A stretch of 64,000 bases of DNA from Pseudomonas sp. Root562 (GTDB taxonomy: Bacteria; Pseudomonadota; Gammaproteobacteria; Pseudomonadales; Pseudomonadaceae): NCBI RefSeq assembly GCF_001427125.1, contig NZ_LMGK01000005.1, positions 63,487 to 127,486 of the forward strand. The letters run 5' to 3'. The notes beneath the pieces were generated by a model. It searched no databases, was not told the DNA's origin, and saw nothing but the letters and a program-made list of their open reading frames with translations. The translations under genes and the position numbers were made by a program. Every line of letters starts with the position of its first letter. Within the stretch, counting starts at the first letter, position 1. Below, one piece after another: positions 62,538 through 64,000 of the stretch.

Positions 62538-63316
62538 TTCTGACACCGCCACGTCGATACTGGTTGACCGGTGCCAGCAACGGCATTGGTGCCGCGATGG
62601 CCGAAGAAATCCTCAAGACCGGTGCCCACGTGGCCGTCAGCTCACGCTCGCTGACGCAGCTCAAAGACATGTCCCAACGTTATCCGGGACAAGTTCTGGT
62701 GGTGGCAGGCAATCTGACCAACAGTCAGACCGTACGTGAAATCGGCGAACAGATCGCCGAGCAATGGGGTTCTCTGGATACGGTGATCCTCAATGCGGGC
62801 ACCTGTGAATACGTGGATGCCAAGCAATTCGACACCTCGATCGTCGAGCATGTGGTGCGCACCAATCTGCTCGCCAGCAGCTATTGCATCGAAGCCGCCT
62901 TGCCGCTGCTGCGCAAAGGCATCGCCCCGCACCTGGTGGGGGTAGCCAGTTCGGTGACCTACCTGCCGCTGCCGCAGGCAGAAGCCCATGGCGCCTCGAA
63001 GGCCGGCTTGCGTTACTTGTTCGAATCCTCGCGTATCAACCTTGCCCCGCAAGGGATTGAAGTCACCGTGGTCAGTCCTGGTTTGGCCAATACACCGCTG
63101 ACGGCGAAAAACGACTTTCCCATGCCCCAGAGCTGGCCTGCGGACAAAGCCGCACGGCACATCGTCAGCAAACTCAGGGATCGGCCGCTGGAGATAACGT
63201 TTCCAGGAATGTTCATGGCCGCCCTATGGCCAATGTCGAAAATGCCGGATCAGGTAAAACTGGAGATCGGTAAAAGAATGGTGCGCCGCAACCCGCCAAT
63301 CAAGGACCAGCCCTGA
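62534..63316 (+). CDS. Short-chain dehydrogenase/reductase with altered catalytic Tyr
   Basis: A 260-residue SDR-fold protein. NAD(P) motif TGASNGIG is at 12-19 and ILNAG at about 85-89. The catalytic Ser is in VASSVTY (about 139-140) and Lys156 in HGASKAG, but the usual Tyr of YxxxK is His152 (CAT at 62987). Tail helix FMAALWPMSKMP may touch the membrane. The start follows AAAGGAG. It is in the photolyase neighbourhood; reaction unknown. Confidence 0.85.
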   Translation: MILTPPRRYWLTGASNGIGAAMAEEILKTGAHVAVSSRSLTQLKDMSQRYPGQVLVVAGNLTNSQTVREIGEQIAEQWGSLDTVILNAGTCEYVDAKQFDTSIVEHVVRTNLLASSYCIEAALPLLRKGIAPHLVGVASSVTYLPLPQAEAHGASKAGLRYLFESSRINLAPQGIEVTVVSPGLANTPLTAKNDFPMPQSWPADKAARHIVSKLRDRPLEITFPGMFMAALWPMSKMPDQVKLEIGKRMVRRNPPIKDQP

Positions 63317-63373
63317 CACCGCGCCCGTCTGCACTTTCACACAGCACCGCGCCACTGCCTTACACTGCGTGCC

Positions 63374-63679
63374 ATGAAAACCATCCCTCATACGCAAATC
63401 GCCATTCCCGCGGTGACCTGCTCGACTTGTGCCGCCTGCTGCTGCCAGCTCGAAGTCATGTTGATCACCGATACAGGCGTACCCGAACGCTATATCGATA
63501 CCGATGACTGGGGTGGCGAGGTCATGTTGCGTCTGGATGACGGCTGGTGTGCCGCGCTGGATCGCAACACGATGATGTGCACCATCTACGAGAAACGCCC
63601 GTTGATCTGTCGTGAGTTCGAGATGGGTGCGCCGGAATGCATTGAGGAGCGCCAGGGGATTTCGACGGCGTATCGCTGA
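63374..63679 (+). CDS. YkgJ-family Cys cluster protein
   Basis: A 101-residue protein with the Fe-S/zinc-type Cys cluster CSTCAACCC (residues 16-24), plus CAALD, CTIYEKRPLICREFE downstream, the YkgJ pattern. It likely binds a metal cluster; role unknown. It stands 57 bases after the SDR gene. Confidence 0.87.
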   Translation: MKTIPHTQIAIPAVTCSTCAACCCQLEVMLITDTGVPERYIDTDDWGGEVMLRLDDGWCAALDRNTMMCTIYEKRPLICREFEMGAPECIEERQGISTAYR

Positions 63680-63682
63680 TTA

Positions 63683-63718
63683 CCCATGCAGCAGCGAGCC
63701 TGCTCGCTCCTGCATGGG
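63683..63718. repeat. Short REP palindrome
   Basis: CCCATGCAGCAGCGAGC / GCTCGCTCCTGCATGGG is a near-perfect palindrome between convergent genes. Confidence 0.75.
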
Positions 63719-63732
63719 ATCTTGTATCAGCC

Positions 63733-64000
63733 TTACAAAGGCATCGTGTAATGCAACGCGTAGCTCTCTACCCCGTTATTGGGACTGCTGATCCCGGCAT
63801 TGGAATAGTGAGTGGCCCGAACGCCGACTTCATGCCCGCCGGCAAAGCGCAGGCCAACGCCGAAACGGTCCTCGAACTGAAACGAGCTACCCAGATCGTT
63901 GTTTTCGATTTCAGTGTCGGAGAAAAGCGCCACGCCAACCCCAAGCTCGACGTAGGGTTTGACGTCCTGGCCGGCGAATTCGTAAACCAACACGGGCGAG
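63733..64000 (-). CDS. pagL: Lipid A 3-O-deacylase PagL, C-terminal part
   Basis: The C-terminal 88 or so residues of an outer-membrane beta-barrel deacylase; the gene goes beyond the right edge. The segment THYSNAGIS contains the active-site His-Ser pair of PagL, the Glu is in NNGVESY, and the chain ends with YALHYTMPL. The neighbour relationship with phr agrees with P. aeruginosa. It removes an acyl chain from lipid A. Confidence 0.85.
   Translation of the reverse strand, partial: SPVLVYEFAGQDVKPYVELGVGVALFSDTEIENNDLGSSFQFEDRFGVGLRFAGGHEVGVRATHYSNAGISSPNNGVESYALHYTMPL

Overview
The window is a stretch of chromosome from a Pseudomonas of the P. fluorescens type. The DNA is GC-rich. The gene order in several blocks (petA-rpsI-rplM; zapE-trpS; mqo-hpt-upp-uraA-hemH-phr-pagL) is, from memory, that of P. 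aeruginosa, and the intergenic gaps carry the paired REP palindromes typical of this group. No rRNA, tRNA, insertion sequence, prophage or CRISPR array was seen.

Layout. 1-5000: the N-terminal end of petA, rpsI-rplM, an aldo/keto reductase, an acyl-CoA dehydrogenase and a GlxA-type regulator. 5200-10600: a four-gene island between glxA-like and zapE, made of an amino-acid 2-monooxygenase-like flavoenzyme, a nitrilase-fold amidase, an internally duplicated membrane protein of no family I recognise, and an asparaginase. 10600-14450: zapE, trpS, an alpha/beta hydrolase and zapG (yhcB). 14500-27450: an ectoine import and breakdown cluster (doeD, doeC, asnC/doeX, doeB, doeA, eutC, eutB, enuR, and divergently ehuBCDA). 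eutA is not present. 27500-29050: an OmpA-type lipoprotein and a metallo-beta-lactamase-fold hydrolase. 29100-37350: an AlkK-like acyl-CoA ligase, DUF1302 and DUF1329 proteins and a MalT-like LuxR regulator. 37490-48960: LysE exporter, hprA-like, rsmC, a probable Mn2+ riboswitch with a TMEM165/GDT1 transporter, M48 peptidase, chemoreceptor, SRAP protein, acyltransferase, yajG and small unknowns. 48960-56600: mqo with a long leader, PA4642-type protein, wbuC-like cupin, hpt, upp, uraA, hemH. 56600-64000: a TIGR01777 epimerase and a photolyase neighbourhood with a LitR-like MerR regulator, ending in the C-terminal part of pagL.

How the genes work together. In the ectoine block EhuABCD should import ectoine, DoeA open the ring, DoeB remove the acetyl group, DoeD transaminate diaminobutyrate and DoeC oxidise aspartate semialdehyde to aspartate, under EnuR (and possibly AsnC) control. 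I found a dyad, ATTG-N2-CTAG-N2-CAAT, upstream of both enuR/ehuB and eutB, which I propose as the EnuR operator. In the photolyase block I found a bipartite element, yTATAC-N12-yTGYACA, three times before the two plus-strand gene groups, which I propose as the operator of the MerR/LitR-like protein encoded there.

The least described part is the 5.2-10.6 kb island. Its gene content suggests an amino acid to amide to acid route, comparable in logic to DavB/DavA or IaaM/IaaH, with a dedicated novel membrane protein. This is a hypothesis from family membership only.
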